64,000 nt of DNA from Echiichthys vipera. Lineage: Eukaryota > Chordata > Actinopteri > Perciformes > Trachinidae. A program made the translations under genes and the position numbers. Below, one piece after another: positions 51,001 through 63,534 of this stretch. The DNA lies in NCBI GenBank assembly GCA_963691815.1, contig OY829647.1, forward strand, positions 11,802,360 to 11,866,359, written 5' to 3'. Every line of letters begins with the position of its first letter. Within the stretch, counting starts at the first letter, position 1. The notes under the pieces are model-generated. The model was not told the DNA's origin and ran no database searches. It saw only the letters and a list, made by a program, of their open reading frames with translations.

Positions 51001-52769
51001 AGCAGCACAGACCATTAACACAGAGATGCACATAAATGGATTTCTAGTAGAATTTGTTGGGAGTTAATTTAACTAATTAAAAGATACAGTAGTTTCAGAT
51101 AACAGGAAATACCCAGGTGAGACGAATACAATTAATCAAATTATAATACATTGTTCCATGTAGATGTGCCAGTGCAGCCACAATTAACAGTACTCATAAC
51201 ACCTGAGCTGCCTCTGCTGGGAAGAGCTTCAGTTTGTGTCGTGTTTGTTTTAGATTTTCTCAGGTCTCCTGGTGAATCTGCCCAGCATCATGGACTGGCT
51301 GGCTTGGCTGAAGTACTTCAGCATTCCTCGCTACGGCCTCGCAGTGAGTCACAATTATAGAAAGGTTTTGACAGGAATAAAAATAAATAGTAAGAAATAC
51401 ATGTGTATAGTTCAAGAGAAAGGAATTTGAGGTCTCTAAAACATTGGGCTGTGCATACGCTACATTAGAGCTTATATTTATAGCAACATTTGCTATTTAT
51501 GAATCAAAATCAGGTTTATTGCCAAAAAGGTTTTAACCTACAAGGAATTAGCCTTGGTATTTTGGTGCAAATGTAATTTAAAATGTACTTCAAACCTCAT
51601 GAATCCTTAATAAAAGGAATTTATAATAAAATAATGTAAAAGATATATGAAAATATGGCAAATATAACTTTTTAAAATTAAACTGGAGACCACCCCCTTG
51701 TCTTCTTCCTACCCCCCTACGTCAGGTGTCCTTGCTTGAACAACACCCATCTTCAAACTCAGCTTTCATTTTGAACTCAACCACACAAATGTAAAGTTTT
51801 GCAACATTATGCAGACAAAATCTGAATGCAGACATAGAAACACTCTCAAACTACTCGCTTCTGTAGCCTTTCCATGATGACACACAAGGTGAAAACAAAG
51901 CAGCATTGCTGTGGAGGATGGTTAAGTTTGCACATTTTGTGGCTTCAACGTTTGACAAAAGCACCGCAGCCTCCAGCTGCCTAAATACCAAATAATGCCT
52001 AATGCCTAAACACTGTAGCTAAAACCCTCTTATGCGGCACAAGACTACCTTGTTGGTCGTACAGTTAAAATGTTGTCATTTCAAGTTCCTAAGACAAATT
52101 TTGGAAGTTGGCTCTCAGGGTAGTGTGAACACCCTCCTAACGTAGTTAATCTGCTGACCCTACTAAGGTTAGGGTTATAGATGCTCCTCCATTGATCGTC
52201 CCAGTCTAGTCTACGGCTTGATCTACTATATTTACTTTGATCTGCTCAGCCTTCATTGTCTATGCCGTCTGTGTCCAGGCCTTGAAGATCAATGAGTTTG
52301 TGGGTTTGAAGTTCTGTGACGAGGCTGTAATCCGAAACACCAACACGTCGGCCGCGGCAACAAACTGCAGCGTGAGCACAGTCGGTCTGACGTGAGTAGG
52401 CCTGCGTGCTCTGTATGCTCTGGTTGTGTCTTACTGGTTTTTAACACCTCTGTGATCATTTATAGCATTTCCAGTCTCGCTAGTCCACCATGCATTATGT
52501 TAAAAGTTGACTTTTTTACAATCACAAGCATAATTCCAGTTCACAAACATTTATGCTCTACAAAGAAATTAGTTTTATTATTAAAATCGTATGTGACCAG
52601 TTGGGGCGTGTGTTGTTTCAGATGCACAGGAGAGCAGTACCTGGACTACCTGGAAATAGAGTACACCACCTGGGGACTGTGGGAGAATCATGTGGCTCTG
52701 ACCGTTATGATGTTCATATTCCTCATCATCACCTATCTGAAACTCCGTTACGTGAAGAAATTCACTTAA
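39008..52769 (+). CDS. abcg2: ABC transporter G family member 2 (BCRP-type half transporter)
   Basis: Fifteen coding exons join in phase to 668 residues (human 655): 39008-39222, 41719-41778, 41875-41989, 42245-42397, 43074-43231, 44494-44645, 44834-44935, 46267-46517, 48660-48742, 50269-50358, 50444-50565, 50835-50989, 51254-51343, 52279-52391, 52622-52769 (TAA). The reverse order of domains typical of ABCG is clear. The nucleotide-binding domain comes first: Walker A GPTGSGKSS (84-92), Q-loop GYVVQEDVV, signature ISGGERKRT (from 190), Walker B SVLFLDEPTTGLD (210-219) and the H-loop His247. Six membrane helices follow from about residue 400. Arg485 sits where human Arg482, known for substrate choice, aligns. 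The last outer loop keeps three cysteines (595, 612, 621) and two glycosylation sequons (NTS, NCS). The protein works as a homo-oligomer in the plasma membrane exporting drugs, urate and porphyrins. Teleosts carry several abcg2 paralogues; synteny with pkd2 suggests the ancestral copy. Confidence 0.95.
39223..41718. other. abcg2 intron, 2.5 kb
   Basis: This intron lies between the N-terminal exon and the Walker A exon. It is AT-rich, with a short (AATT)n run at about 41459-41489. No coding potential was noted. Confidence 0.5.
43232..44493. other. abcg2 intron, nothing recognised
   Basis: This is AT-rich intron between the Walker B exon and the H-loop exon. No coding or clear repeat is seen. 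Confidence 0.45.
45464..45990 (-). mobile_element. L2-type LINE 3' fragment
   Basis: It begins CAATTCAATTCAATTTTATT and runs through ATCTCAGGACACTTTACAGAGTAGGCATAGACCCAACAATTC, the reverse complement of the 3' region of the 16690-17758 copy. It lies in an abcg2 intron, antisense to the gene. A further fish repeat (TTTCCAAAGCAACTTACAAT) precedes it at about 44990-45065. Confidence 0.7.
46518..48659. other. abcg2 intron with dispersed repeat pieces
   Basis: About 46780-46920 (AAGCTAAGCTAGG...GTGGTATTGATCCATC...AAGCGCACTTCCC, ending CCTTTAA) resembles a very common teleost repeat. About 48560-48640 (ACATGTTCTAG...ACAAGTATGA) resembles the end of the 8283-9202 element. No exon is seen. Confidence 0.45.
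48743..50268. other. abcg2 intron, one dispersed repeat
   Basis: About 49736-49880 (AGTGGAGGAATTTAACTAAGTAC...) is another AAGTAC-rich fish repeat. A short GT run is at about 50143-50160. Nothing else is recognised. Confidence 0.45.
51344..52278. other. abcg2 intron, nothing recognised
   Basis: This intron precedes the exon for the cysteine-bearing outer loop. I see no coding or clear repeat structure. Confidence 0.4.
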
Positions 52770-54270
52770 ATGTGTCACCATGCATCTTTTGTGTTTGTTT
52801 TCAAGGAACCAGAAGAACAGTAGATGTTCCCCATGAAGTTAACCATTAAAGGAAAAGTACGCAATTATTTGCTTATTTGCATAGAGTTAGATAAGACTTT
52901 TTCCCAGACTGCTGCACCACTACATTCCCTAAAACCACTAAAATACTGCTTTGCCCGACTTGTTATCTGGGTGAATGCTAATAAATCACTTTTCTAACTA
53001 ATGTAGGTCACTCTACATGAACAGCAGATCAAAGTTTCCGTCAAGTTACATCAGGGCTGCCCAATCCTGCTCCAGGAGGGTCACTGTCCTGCATGTTTTA
53101 GGTTTCTCCCTGCTCTAACACACTTGAGTCTAACGATTTTCAAACCTGTGACAAGCTTCAGCTGCTTGATAACGAGCACATCCTTAAAACCGGGTGTGTT
53201 AGGGCAGAGAGAAACCTAAAACATGCAGGACAGTTGCCCTCCAGGAGCCGGGTTTGGCAGCCCTGCTCTACATGGACAGCAGATCAAAGTTTTTAAAGCT
53301 TTTTCAGTGAAGGCAGCTGTCTGCTTTGCCCAAAGATGACAGCATGAGAGCAGTGAGTGAACCAAAGGTTACGTAACATGAAGCCAAAACAGTGAGTTGA
53401 TATTAATTTGATCCATTGTTAATATAAAAATGTTGATTAGAGTAGCCTTAATGTACAGATGAGAGATGATTGAGCTTCTCATCTAAGTGAATATGCCAGT
53501 TTTCTTTGATTATTTCTTTGATTGTGTCTACGGTTTACACCCTTTATACTTGGGTATTTAGTACAGGTACTTTACATATGTACCTGATGTAAAGATCTGT
53601 TTTATCGTCTTTGGTATAAAGAAAGTGTCTCTAAAAATGTTACCTTTTTAGAAACTAATATGACAATATTTTTCCACACTGTTTTCAATTTTACAAACTC
53701 AACAGTGAAAAGAGTCGTCTGTCACGTAGTAGTTTAAAGGCGTTCACACGACAGTGACATGCATTTACAGTATGTATGTGTGATTTGTTTCTTATTTATG
53801 AATATTTACATTTGCTGTATTTTTTCAGTATTTTTTTTAAACTCAGTTTTGATTATTCAGCTTTTGCACAATTTTCAAATTACACTTGATTTTAACTGAT
53901 CACTGATTATTTGTAATTGTAGATATTGTAGATCACATCACATAGCTATAAGTATGCATTCACTTTTTCTATTGTTTTCTAATGTCTCTTTATACTTTTA
54001 TATTATGATACAGCTTTTTGAGAACACGTATAAACATTTTAATGTAACATTGGTCTTTTGTTGTTTTTATCGGTGCAGTGTGTTTTGATGTTGACGTTGA
54101 GTAACGATCATATCTAAAAGAAATTAAAAGAATATTTGGCAAAGCTTTATTGGACAGGTCTGTAAATTACTAATATTTTCTAAGGAAGTTTTCAGTAATT
54201 TAGTAGTATTACAGTTTTTATTGGTAAACTTCAAATCATTTGATTCCAATAAACGAGGAGTGCAACCTGA
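52770..54270 (+). other. abcg2: abcg2 3' untranslated region (inferred)
   Basis: After the TAA at 52769 there is no further coding sequence. AATAAA occurs at about 52979 and, more convincingly placed, at 54248-54253. The longer form would include the inverted-repeat element at 53052-53265. The boundary is inferred from signals only. Confidence 0.35.
53052..53265. mobile_element. fold-back MITE with about 72-base inverted arms, downstream of abcg2 stop
   Basis: Both ends begin CAGGGCTGCC when read inward. The arms stay matched with few differences to ACACAC, through CTGTCCTGCATGTTTTAGGT. The CAGGG tips and size suggest a hAT-derived miniature element. Flanking 8-mers (AGTTACAT / CTCTACAT) agree only at the last five bases. 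Confidence 0.7.
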
Positions 54271-54910
54271 AGTATTTAAGTGCACAGCAGGTCAGCTGCA
54301 GAGCCACACATTTATCTACAGGTTAACAAACAATTTAACATATTTAAAGAAGAATGTTTACAATAATACATGAAAAAAGAATAAATATTGACTTTGACAT
54401 AAATGGACCTTTCAAGGAAATCTACAGTCAACTATAAACTCAAGCCGCTTAATACAGTAACTCAGAATTTTGTCTGTATTTCTTTCATATTTAGTTCCAG
54501 ATTATTCGGAAATCATCCATAAAATAAATTGTGACTTTAATCAATTAAATCACTTGTAAAAAAAGATCTTGATTAAATAAAAATAAATATTTATTATTAT
54601 TTAGCATTTGCACATCAGCTACATTTTTAAATGGTTTTCTCTGGTGTACCTATTATCATACACAACAAATAGAATTATTTCCCTTCCCAAATTTATCTCA
54701 AATTATAAGCAAAATTAAGTAATTTGGCTCTAATGTAATATAATGTTATCATATTTAATGCAGACTTCATCCTAAATAGATAAATATATATAGTATGTGG
54801 TAAAAACAATGGTAAACAAGACATATGTATGATCGTTGTCTCCTAAACTGAACATTAATCCAAACCAGAGAAAGGGAAACAAATAAAACAACCTTATATT
54901 TTAACAAAAC

Positions 54911-54916
54911 TTTATT
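54911..54916 (-). promoter_or_regulatory. pkd2: candidate pkd2 polyadenylation signal
   Basis: TTTATT on the plus strand reads AATAAA on the minus strand, in an AT-rich stretch about 710 bases downstream of the pkd2 stop codon. It is the best-placed minus-strand signal between the convergent abcg2 and pkd2 genes. AT-rich sequence makes chance hexamers common. Confidence 0.35.
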
Positions 54917-55624
54917 TGGCATAACCAATTTAAAAAATAAATGGATTGTAAAAAAAAAAAGGCACAGAGAAAAGTAATAAATGCATGGGTTTCCCATGAA
55001 CACTAGATGCACTCCAAATCGAAGTTTGTTTTAAGTTACAATATGTATCATAAGATGATAATAAGCTATTTAATTTGAAGCTTAACTGATGTACAGAGGA
55101 TGAGTAAATATGACAGAATGTGCCATAATTGTATCTACTGTGATTAACATGATGAAAAGGTAATCAGCAAAATTAACAGTCATAGAAATGCCTTTTTCGG
55201 TATTTGTGGATACAGAAATCATAAGCAGGTCAGCATATTTCTCATGTAATACTAAAATCATACGCTGCATGTTCTGAGTACAACTGTGGATGCGTGCAGG
55301 CTGGCGTATTATATTTTACTGTGATGTAAAAGTGTATCCTTCGTTATTATTCTTCCCCTTTACCACACTTTCCCTTCATCTTCCTGTTAATTACTAATAC
55401 TTGATAATAGCTTTAGTGAATACTTAGATGTCTCACAGAGGAACCTCACTCACTTTCAGTGCATTAAAGTATTTGAGGTGAAGTGCGTTTGATTTTGTCA
55501 CCTCCTTTGTAATACTTCAAGAAATGGTTATCTTGGTTACTTGGCTACTACCGCCGCAGGGGAATTTCCAGTGGAGAGTTTTTTTTTTTAGCCAGAGTTG
55601 AATATTCTTCAGCGGACCAAGTCT

Positions 55625-58600
55625 TCACACATGGCTGCTCCCGTTTGTGTTTGTGTCGGGACCGTCGGTGGACAGGGAGGAGGACGGGCGGGGCCGGGGG
55701 CCGACAGGGGTGGCCGGCTGTGGGTGGCTGACCTGTGAGACCATATCATCAGATTCCCAACGCTCCAGTTCCTCCCTCACCAGCCTTTCCATTTGCTCCC
55801 TGTGGACGTCTGTGTCCCGTCCCAGACGCTCATCCTGTCAGACAACAACAGATGAAGTTATACAGTTTGTTTACATGCACAAGAAGAAGCCCGGTTATGC
55901 AGAATATCTGAGTGTGCAGTGTTAACAAATAAATCTGCATATACTGTACATGCAGCAGGACAGTATTCCCTTTTTATCCGTCATTATGAAAGCATTATGT
56001 ATTCGTAATTGCATTAGTGACTTAAGATTTAAGAAGAAATCGTCTTTTTCCAGGAGAAATCTAGCTGAGGAAATCAGGTTTTTCTTTTCCTCAGTCACAG
56101 AAACAGCCAGTTACCTATAACCCAGTTACTTAAACCTGCAATAACTGACTTTTTAGCCACTTAGGGGCAGGGAAACACGCTGTAAACACACCACTGATAT
56201 ATTATCATCTTTTAAGCATAGACTGTATAACAGAAGTGAACATAGCCTCAGGGTCTGAAAAGATGAAGCCAATGCAGTGCCTCAAAACTGTTCTTTCCAC
56301 AGTGCAGCAGGGGGTGACTTAACTGGTTGCAAAAAAGAAGTCTGATTGTATAGAAGTCAATGAGAAAATGAAAGTGACTTCTCACTTGATTTATTACCTC
56401 GGTAAACATTCTAATGAGTTTATGGCCTCAATCGCTAGTTTCAATTCTTCTACAATACAGCATGTTGTTTTTTTATAAATTATGGCCCCATTTAGAGTAA
56501 AATAGAGGCTAAAGCAGGGGATGAATGCTAATCTAGTTTGCTCTGTTTTTGGTCTCTACCAGCTCTTCAGTTACTAAATGCTCGACCATGAGCTGCCTGC
56601 GTCTCCCCTGCATCTCACCTCCATGACTCCGTCCAGCAGTCTGCCCAGCACATCTCTCCTTTTGAGTTTAGCTCTCTCCATAGTTTCCAGCTTCACGATC
56701 ACAGCGTCTATCTTGGACACTATGCTGCCGATCGAATGCTCCATCCTGTCCACACGTCTCACCAGCCTGGAAAACAGAGGGCCGTCAAATGTGTCATACT
56801 ACTACAATCACAATCATGCAGATGAATATGAAAAACTCCAACGTATGGATGTAAACTGTGTATGTATGAATATGACACTTGTACTATTATCAGTTATTAG
56901 TTCAACTTTCATTCACGATTAACCTACATGGATGTTACAGTATAATAATAAAATAACAAAAGCTCCATACACTTGAAACTCTTCATAGGAGACACCCCCT
57001 GAGCTGCTGCCGCGTCGACGAGAGCTGTGGCCGCTATCCTCGTCATCGTCTTCCTCCGAGTCTTCCTGGGTACGAGGGAAGGTCCGCCCACTGTTGGGTC
57101 TAGTCAGCGAATTGCGTTCCAGATCCAAGTCCTCCTGGCGAGCGAGCAGAGACACACTGAACATCTGCAGGCTGAGTGGCTGAGTGAACGCTAACACATG
57201 CATGCAGGGTATGTTGTTGTTGGCATCATCACTCACTCTCTCTTTCTCCAGGTCGTCTCTCATCTGCTGGTGCTCATGCTCCGTCAGCTCCTGGTCGCCA
57301 TCGTGATCGTACTTGGCAAAGATGGCCTGAATCTCCGCGTCAGTGTGGCCCTTTCTGAGCAAAGAAAAAAAATGGAAACAAACTCACTCAGGATACGTAG
57401 CATTTTATATTAGAAAGCCAAATATTGACATTATATCATAAAAGTTTTTAGCTGTATTTGAGGCTTTCTTTACCCTTTAAGATCCTGGCGGAGTTCATCA
57501 AAGTTCAGTTTGCCCCCGGCCTGACGCAAACTGTCGGAGATGTCGTCTACTGCCGTCTTCTTCAGTCTCAACTTCATCAGAGCTTTGTTACAACCCTAGG
57601 AGAGATCAATAGTTATACCTGGACCTATACCTTTACAAATTAAAGTTTAAAGTAACACACAAACTACTCTTCTGCAAGACTAAACCAAGCATGTTCAGAT
57701 GCTACCTGCTCCCACTCATCAACAGGAAGTCGGCATCTTGTTCAGTGTTCGGTTGCACCTTGCACCTTGGAAACTGTCGATTTTCAACCGGCTTTATGTC
57801 ACTGGAGCGAACCGCACCAGCAACCGGAGCTCCCCGCTTACGCACCGTCAGTAGGGTCAAAGGGTACAGATGACCACGACCCAAGGCCCATTTACTTACT
57901 GACTAACCGTATATGACTGACAATACAAGCTGTATACTTACATGGTAAATATATTTATTATCATTAAAACAAATTTCATCTTTACTCTGATACCTCTATC
58001 ACTTATAGTTCACAGATGGACCTTTCCTCAATGGCGTGTACTGGGAGGTGTTGTAAAAAAAAGCGCTCAGTTTGATACCATTCTGGTGTGTCACCTGAAA
58101 CATTTAACTTGAGACTCTGACTCACATCAGAAGAAATTATTTTAATTTTATGAGTCAAGCTTCAGGGAAAACAACTAACCACTCCACTAACCCCTTCCTT
58201 TGGATAAACTCTGACATTTTCTGACATTCTTTTTTCTTCCAATATCTGTATCTGTAAGTAGATACATACTTGGACTAGCTTCTGGAGGGGTTCTGTTATT
58301 ATTGCCACTGCGGCTACTGTTGATTTAATGGATTTAACCTGCCCACCCAAAAACAATATCACAGGTAGTTCGATACCTTCTTAATGAGATCAGTCATTTC
58401 CATCTCAGACCTCTGCTGGGACATGTCAGCCTTCACCTCAGAGTATGTGTCATTGATGATGGCCAGGAACATGTTCTATATAGAAAGAATGAGAAAAGGT
58501 GTTCTTGTGTAAGTGAAGGGGCAAATAAACGTGAATTAACTTTGACACAACAGGTGGCTACACCCTACTCACCATGAGAATAAAGAAAATGAAGAAGACA

Positions 58601-61600
58601 AAGGTTGTAAAGTAGATAGGTCCGAGCACTGGATTTGCCTCCTCTATTTCGGAGAACTCAAAGTCTCCCAGGATGATACGGAACTGAGTAAAACTACACA
58701 GAGAGACACAGCATGTTTAAACAACAGGAAACATCAGTTGTCAGAGGTGTTTGTACAAGTGTGGACTGTTTTTTGAATCACATACATGCTGGCTTGGAAA
58801 GTGCTGAAATCGTTGACTTGGGTTCCAAACACCAGGTAGGCTAGCTGAGCATACGCCAGGAAGATGATGAAGAACATGATGGCAAAACCCACAAGGTCCT
58901 TGGCACAGCGAGACATAGTGCCGGACAGCTGACTCATGGTCTTATTAAAGTTGATGAATTTAAAAAGCTGCGAGAATCAGAGAAATTATTAATCTGTAGT
59001 ACGGTATTTGGGTTCTTATGTTTGCAAGTTGGTATTTTAGGAGGGATTATGAACCAAGGGGAAAAGATTTATACCTTGACCCAGGAAAAAAAGACGATGA
59101 CTGCAGCCACGTTGTTGAACTGGACCTGCAGGTTGGCCAGAGACTCAAAGCTGGGGTGAGCATTGTGGTTCTCCAACAGGCTTTTCAGACGGTTGCCAAC
59201 CATGGCTGTTCTGGTTATGTTCATGATAATGGCAACAACACTCAACTGAAAAAAGAGCAGACAGAGCAAACAACAAACTCAGTTAATCTTGTGAAAAAAT
59301 TATTACTTTAATAATCCCAAATACAACTTTGATACAGACCACGATAATGAGAACATCCAGACAGTTCCACAGGCTCTTGAAGTAATGCAGGCGGTGGATG
59401 CGGATCTCCAGCACCTCCTCCACCACGTAGTAGAGGATGAACAGACAGAATGCCACCTCACACAGACCCACAAAGTAGTCCCAGCTGGACACGTATCGTA
59501 TCAGACGCACTGTTTGAAACTGCCAGGAGGTCACCACTCCACCAGTAGCAGGGAACTCCACCAACAGCCTGACAAATGCATCAAATCATATCAAATATTA
59601 GTATTTATACAATGGTACTGTAAATCAAGATTGTCACAACACATTTGTAATGGTGAAGTATTCATTTCTCCCTTTTCAGACTGTTATTGAACAATCAATT
59701 TTGTCGACTGAAGAAATTCAACAGCAATTTTGATAAACAACGAATTATTTAATTATAATATTATTATTATTATTATTATTATTATATACAATATATACCA
59801 AACATCCACTGCCTCTGATTCTTCAAATATGGGGATTTGTGCCTTTTCTCTGTTTCACATTGTTAGAAATTGAGCATCTTTGGAATTACAAATGTTTGTC
59901 AGACAGAAGAAGATGTCACCTTGGGCTCTAGGGAATTGTCTTGTGTCTATCAAAAAAGTAGTAACAGATTTATGAGTAATGAGGAGCTAGGAATATACCC
60001 ACTGTAACTATTTTAATTGTTAAATATGCATATTTTCAGCACAACCAAACTTCAATTTTCTCCAGAGAATTTAAACTTTCAGGGGTTTGAACAACACAAA
60101 ATTAACCACTATCTGCCACCAATCTTTGCATGAAAACTATTAATTAAAAATAGTGTTTTTGGGAATCGACACAGACATCATCGATACATCACATAACATA
60201 ACATATACTCAAGTGTATCGATATTTTCTTACACCCCTATGTATAATTAGGGGCCTTCTTGAGCAGAAGAATTTGTGTTGCCTTTCATTCCTACTGGGCG
60301 CCATTTTTCTGATATTATTATACTGTATGTTCTTTGTAGTCCATACTTGCTGAATAAACCTTAAATCTACAGATAATCATTGGTCACTAGATTACATTGG
60401 AAATGGATATGTTTCGATTGATGATTGTCACCTGGCGATGCAGAAGAGGTTGATGTTCCCATTGTAGACAGAGAAGTCGAGAAACACTGCTCTGGTGCCT
60501 CTGTCCAGCCACAGCTGGTCTTTGAGAAACTGCAGTTTGGTTGCTGACTCCTCTTTCATACGAGACAGGTCCTGGTAGTATCCTCCACCTCCATATGTGG
60601 ATATCTGGCCCCAGTAACTGCTCCCATTCATGTCACTCTCTGGTGTATACACCCACCTAAGAGACACCACCATAGAGAAATGTTTTAGGATGTAGACATC
60701 TGTGAGTGTAGTCTCTAGTCTCCTCTAAAACTGATTAAATTATATAATCATACTCTATCAGACTCTAAAGCATGGACTTACGCAGTTTCATTCTTGGGGC
60801 CAAAGGAGGACGTGTCCTCATTGGTTGGGGTGTACATGTTGTAGCAGTCCTGAACCTCATCTCTCAGATCTTCGTGGATAAAGCAGGACTCGTTGCGGAC
60901 TCTGACCTGTCGGATCCGTGGAACCCCGAGGAGGAGGTTCTCATAGTAGATGAGACTCTGATTCTCTGGCAGGCTCTTGTTGTTGTACCACACCTCCCAG
61001 TACATGCCATTGAGGAACGGTCCCTCTGTGAACTAAAAGTGTAGAACATTCGGGATTATGATGCAGAAGAGGCATTATGACAAAAGAAACACCCTGGAGG
61101 TTCATTTATTGTGTTTTTAAGTGTAGTCTTTGTTTACCACCCAGAATGCCTGGTATCATCATCTTTTCTAGAGAAAAACCCTCTGTTTATTGAAGGGTTG
61201 CTTGTTCAAATCCCACATATGAAGTATAGAGCTGGAGAGGGAGATGGAGCTCAAGGATACCCTTGAGCAAGACACCGAACCCCCAACAGTCCCACTCTAA
61301 TGCATGTGTATATGTATGGGTATGAGTCCTATTTGCATTTGTGTGTGTCAGACCTGTGTGTTTGAGTACAATAATAACAGAGTGAAATCATGTATCCCCC
61401 CTCTTCTTCTCAAATGGAATTAGAGCTGTGACCGGAATTTTCCGTTTGTGCTCACATGAAAAAGCAGCAGTGTTGCCATTATTATATACAGTATAATGCC
61501 CTGATGAAATTCTACTGATGACTAAAAGCTACTTGCATCCAACCTTTATGGGCAGAGGCTTCTTTTCTCAAAGTGTAACACAATGATAACATCTAAAATG

Positions 61601-63534
61601 ACATTTTTATTTACAGATTTACCTTCCAGAAATCCTCCATGGTTGAGAGGCTTCTAAAAGAGGAAGTGTCCTTCGCAGACAGTGGCGTGTCCAGGAAAAG
61701 CTGAGACATGACTTTGGTATAGTAGTACATATTGGCACTCACCATCCCATAGGTCACTGCAGAGCAAATCACAATATAAAATTACCATTACTGAAAGTGA
61801 TTTCCTATTAGCACAAACTACATAACAAGGCCTTGTTACACTGCAGAATTACTAAAAAAATTAACAGGGAGTGAATGCTTTCTGTGTACATAAATGTGCT
61901 CTTTACATCTTGTAGGACAAAGCAAAGGCTGGACAAACATAAAAAATAAACTCATTATTACCCTTAACCTAATTTTGATTCAGCTATGTATTACTATTCT
62001 CTGCAGCATTCAGTATTCATCAGGGAGCAGCTCTGGAAACTGCGCCGCCTGGCAGAATATGCCTCAATTCAGTCTGCCAGGAAATCATTTCCTGATCCAC
62101 CCTAAACCACAGTTTGGCATTTTTCGTTGCAGCAAAAAGAGAGTAGAGAAGCTTTATGATATGTTTTCTAATCACACACATTTTAAATGTGGGTTTTGCA
62201 CCATCCCAAAATGCAGCCATCAAATTTTTGCAACTGTTCTCTCTACGATTAGTCTCCTGCTGAATGTCAGAGGTTGGATTTTCAGATGCCAAAACCATTC
62301 AGCATACACTCTGAGCTTGGAAAATTACTTTTCACCAACAAAAAAGGTGCCGGTGTATTTTGTGCCACATTTTAAAGAGCGTTCTCTGAGTCACTTGGAT
62401 TAAATCTCAGTTCAGTGCATTCCAGGACTAACTTTTACGGCCCAAGCATTTACTTTGAATATATGTCACCAAAATGGTCCACGTATTATGGGCACCCTCT
62501 AAAGCTGTGTTTAGGCCACAGGTCCTGATGCCCAGTGTGAAGGGATGGAAATCAAGAACCGGTTATAAATTGGAATCTGTGTCGTATGTCTCCAAGCTTA
62601 TTCCTCTTGTCAATGCCAGCATGTTTTTTCTGACAGTTGTGCATGTTAATAATAACAGACGGGCTCGAAAACCTAAATGAAAACAAATGCAGCACAAATG
62701 TTCTGTCATCATCTACACTGTGTTCAGACTCGGATAATAAAACAGTTGCGTTGATGCTGAACACCTGTATAGGCCTATTTTTTGCAGCACAGAAAATTGA
62801 TCAGGAATCAATAAGGTAATTGATAAAGAATGGGTCAGATGAGCATAAATCTTATCAACTCCCATCCCTACTAATGTGTTTCTATGGTATTGATTGTTAC
62901 AGTATACTTTTTTTTGAACTAACAGGGAATGATGTTAATACTATTTTTGTTTTATCTTCAGTTGTCACACTGCCGCCGGGAAGCGAATTTTTGCAAATTT
63001 ACACAAATCTAGGGTTACCATCTAGACACGACCCTGTCGAACCACCGTGGATGCCTCATTTGAATTTTTGCCACTTCATAAATCAAGCTGATTTAATATG
63101 CAGACTAACTGAGAATACCTGATTTTGCCATACCTTTTTAGTGGGAAAAAAACTGATATCAAGAATGGAATCGGGACAGTTTAAGACTGGAGGGTGTGCT
63201 AAGTCGTAACAGGGCTTTATGGCACGATAAGACTCGACTAGCATGTTTCCTCTATGTTAGTTAGTTACGCACTTGATCCGCAGGCAATGAAATTGAGTCA
63301 TGATTGCCTCAACATTCACAATAGGTTTATTTCTCTGACAACTCTAGTTATCACAGATGAATCGTATGTAAAGGGCAACCTTGTGCATAAACCGTATCTC
63401 TTTTCGCTGTGTTTACTTACAGATACAAATAGTGATGAGGAACATGATATATGTCAACATCTCCCTCAGTACGTTCCTGAGGTACCTCTCTCGACTGTTG
63501 TCACTGTCCTCTATCAGCTCTGTGCCCCACAGAA
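55625..63534 (-). CDS. pkd2: Polycystin-2 (TRPP cation channel), first exon outside window
   Basis: Fourteen exons join in phase to about 762 residues and the stop: 63421-63534, 61623-61756, 60782-61032, 60432-60656, 59340-59568, 59075-59245, 58786-58967, 58573-58693, 58377-58475, 57474-57595, 57237-57354, 56971-57134, 56619-56766, 55625-55834. Only the N-terminal exon (about 200 residues in the family) lies right of the window. In order one sees S1 (LTYIMFLITICILTYGM), the extracellular polycystin/TOP domain with several N-glycosylation sequons and the WLDRGTRAVFLDFS motif, then S2 to S5. The pore helix and filter follow (FTQFRIILGD, with the LGD filter), then S6 (FVFFIFFILMNMFLAIIND). The C-terminus has an EF-hand (KYDHDGDQELTEHE), an acidic serine cluster (SEEDDDEDSGHSS) and a coiled coil (RRVDRMEHSIGSIVSKIDAV). 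It ends NGSSHV. Polycystin-2 forms tetramers, alone or with polycystin-1, in cilia and ER. The conservation is strong throughout. Confidence 0.95.
56130..56560. repeat. teleost interspersed repeat in pkd2 intron
   Basis: The text TTAAACCTGCAATAACTGAC, followed by TAGCCACTTAGGGGCAGGG and later GACTGTATAACAGAAGTGAAC...AAAGATGAAGCCAATGCAGT, resembles non-coding repeats seen in many fish genomes. Ends and family are not resolved. Confidence 0.4.
59569..60431. other. pkd2 intron with (TTA)n
   Basis: An ATT/TTA run of about 9 units lies at 59758-59785. Otherwise AT-rich sequence with nothing recognised. Confidence 0.5.
61757..63420. other. pkd2 intron, nothing recognised
   Basis: This intron separates the S1 exon from the next exon, whose joined phase (T|TG) restores the family sequence. 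Long open frames here (for example 61894-62403 on plus) match no family I know and lack codon-like structure. Confidence 0.4.

Noticed and set aside
61894..62403. 169-residue plus-strand open frame
   Set aside because: It sits in a pkd2 intron on the opposite strand, matches no family I recognise and shows no domain motif or splice context.
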